The translations under genes and the position numbers were made by a program. From a virus: a DNA stretch of 20,159 bases. The stretch lies in IMG/VR virus record IMGVR_UViG_3300037349_000340, positions 1 to 20,159 of that record, one strand, 5' to 3'. Positions 19,220-20,159 of this stretch are shown here, piece by piece; the first letter of the stretch is position 1, and each line of letters opens with the position of its first letter. The notes below the pieces were generated by a model that saw only the letters and a program-made list of their open reading frames with translations, searched no databases and was not told where the DNA came from.

Positions 19220-19699
19220 CTAAAGCATGGTGCGCCGATTCTTCTTACAACTTTTATTTTTGATTTTGCAGCCGTTGTAGCTGAGGATTCGCTCGTGCCA
19301 CACGGTCAGGTCCCGGCGGTCGGGAGGGCACGAGTCCTGAGGTACTGACTCATCCACGATCGTGAGCGGAACGTGGAATCCAGGCTTAAGGCCGGTGAGT
19401 GTGACCTTGCCGCCGTCCACCCTGAGGATCCGCTCGTAGTCGCAGCCGGAGCGAAAGCGGGAGTTCCAGACGCAGACGCGAATCGCGCTGAACAGTTTGT
19501 TCTCGCCACACTTGCAGGCAACGAGGTTCATCGGCCCCCACTGCCGTACCGGCGCAACCGATGAGTCGAACACATGCCGATGCTCCGGATCTTTGTAGAG
19601 CGGCATCAGCTTCATCCTCACCGCCGCCCTCAACAGTGCGCGGGTGAAGCGGGAGGAACGATAACGGCTCTGAGGCGGCCAGATGTCAGCGGGTAGCAT
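19220..19699 (-). CDS. Hypothetical basic, Cys-containing protein
   Basis: A 159-aa protein. The basic N-terminal part (RYRSSRFTRALLRAAVRMKL) is followed by a Cys pair in VACKCGENKL, then VCVW and SGCDY, and a beta-rich part (LRVDGGKVTLTGLKPGFHVP). The lysine-rich tail ends KSCKKNRRTML. Several cysteines may bind zinc. ATG 19699 follows GGGAGG 6 bases upstream and overlaps the previous gene by 14 bases. No family recognised; the high basic content suggests nucleic-acid binding. Confidence 0.55.
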   Translation of the reverse strand: MLPADIWPPQSRYRSSRFTRALLRAAVRMKLMPLYKDPEHRHVFDSSVAPVRQWGPMNLVACKCGENKLFSAIRVCVWNSRFRSGCDYERILRVDGGKVTLTGLKPGFHVPLTIVDESVPQDSCPPDRRDLTVWHERILSYNGCKIKNKSCKKNRRTML

Positions 19700-19847
19700 T
19701 TTGTACCTCCCGAATAAGTGCGCCCAACTTACACATCTGGCATGGCGGCGTTTGCCCGATGTACTTCAGGAATTTGCATGTACAGTTCTGCCGCTGGAGC
19801 TGTCTCACTAACTCCGCCAACATCTTCCCCTTTATTGCGTTCGCCAT
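19686..19847 (-). CDS. Small zinc-knuckle-type protein, 53 aa
   Basis: A short gene (start MANAIKGKMLAELVRQL) with four cysteines, Cys22-x-Cys24 and Cys36-x2-Cys39 (NCTCKFLKYI, PPCQMCK), which would make a compact zinc site flanked by two helices. ATG 19845-19847 directly follows the upstream stop (TAGATG) and GGGAGGAGATAG, the strongest ribosome site of the cluster. Its end overlaps the next gene by 14 bases. No family recognised; zinc-dependent binding is inferred from the Cys spacing. Confidence 0.65.
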   Translation of the reverse strand: MANAIKGKMLAELVRQLQRQNCTCKFLKYIGQTPPCQMCKLGALIREVQNATR

Positions 19848-20030
19848 CTATCTCCTCCCAATCAAAGCCATCACCGCCCACACAATCCACTTCACCGCAT
19901 ACCAGGTAGCCCATGCTGAGGCGTAAATCATCGCCACCGCCAGCAGGCCCCGGAAGATTGAGCCGTCTTCACCGCGTCCGCGTCGATCTCGCATCCGGGT
20001 GGGCATCAGCTTGCCAACATGTTGGCCCAT
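19848..20030 (-). CDS. Small membrane protein, 60 aa
   Basis: The protein has a basic N-terminus (about residues 1-17, rich in Arg) and a Trp-rich hydrophobic C-terminus of 25-30 residues (GLLAVAMIYASAWATWYAVK, then WIVWAVMALIG). This gives one long or two short membrane helices and a positive-inside N-terminus. It ends IGRR. The ATG at 20028-20030 is preferred over upstream GTGs (20042, 20045) because GGAGG lies 5 bases before it; the preceding stop overlaps it (TGATG). It could be a small holin or a membrane toxin-like peptide. Confidence 0.6.
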   Translation of the reverse strand: MGQHVGKLMPTRMRDRRGRGEDGSIFRGLLAVAMIYASAWATWYAVKWIVWAVMALIGRR

Positions 20031-20155
20031 CAGTCCCTCCACCACGGCGGAATGTACGGCCCGGATTCCAATTCCTCATCCGCTTCCCTGATACACGCAT
20101 CGCACGGGCCGATCATGCCGATGTTCTGGTCGAATCGGTGTTTGCGGTGCCACAT
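20030..20155 (-). CDS. Small Cys/His protein at the window edge
   Basis: A 41-aa reading frame from ATG 20153-20155 (MWHRKHRFDQN) to TGA 20030-20032, with CDAC and several His residues that could bind zinc, and an end rich in Trp and Pro (YIPPWWRD). The window ends 4 bases upstream, so the true start and ribosome site cannot be seen and the gene may be longer. The stop overlaps the next start (TGATG), which supports it. No family recognised. Confidence 0.5.
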   Translation of the reverse strand: MWHRKHRFDQNIGMIGPCDACIREADEELESGPYIPPWWRD

Positions 20156-20159
20156 CGTT

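Noticed and set aside
1-20159. tRNA genes, CRISPR arrays, insertion sequences, integrase or attachment sites
   Set aside because: I looked for cloverleaf patterns, repeated spacers, transposase motifs and recombinase signatures and saw none. A covariance-model and repeat search would be needed to exclude them fully.

Overview
The window reads as a 20.2 kb piece of a tailed double-stranded DNA phage (Caudoviricetes) or prophage. Every gene I can support lies on the minus strand, so the genes run from about 20150 down to 1. They are packed tightly with TGATG, TAATG, ATGA, GTGA and TTGA stop/start overlaps. Most starts have a purine-rich Shine-Dalgarno sequence, and GTG and TTG starts are fairly common, including TTG for the major capsid protein. 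The host is therefore a bacterium that uses Shine-Dalgarno initiation. Several exported proteins carry Sec, lipoprotein or Tat-like signals, which suggests a diderm host. The style of the small exported proteins reminds me of phages of soil Acidobacteriota, but that is only an impression.

Layout in transcription order (right to left): (1) 20155-19039, five small genes: two with paired cysteines, one small membrane protein, two unknown. (2) 18940-17519, a Tat-type lipoprotein followed by a papain-like (C1) cysteine protease with its full catalytic set. (3) 17512-15065, small unknown genes, a peptide deformylase, a zinc-ribbon protein and a one-helix membrane protein. (4) 15068-8758, the packaging block: unknown gene, probable small terminase, large terminase, SprT-like metalloprotease, zinc-finger protein, portal, and a 58-aa gene, closed by a tandem hairpin and a rho-independent terminator (8619-8658). 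(5) 8757-8371, a leader region with a 12-codon basic ORF and two strong hairpins. (6) 8370-4692, the capsid block: two small genes, scaffold-like protein, major capsid protein and two probable virion proteins, closed by a second terminator (4634-4669). (7) 4624-1196, neck/tail-type and accessory genes, including a holin-like protein and an exported-protein gene that looks broken by one base. (8) 1176-12, three exported proteins in a row, one a lipoprotein with a run of nine prolines.

Packaging and capsid genes form the recognisable core. The unusual part is the enzyme content around it: a peptide deformylase, a SprT-like protease and a papain-like protease, together with a Tat lipoprotein and a cluster of secreted proteins. 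No endolysin, integrase, polymerase, tRNA, CRISPR array or insertion sequence is visible, so the window is only part of the genome. The only gene-poor stretch longer than 300 bases is 8371-8757, which holds the leader ORF, hairpins and terminator.
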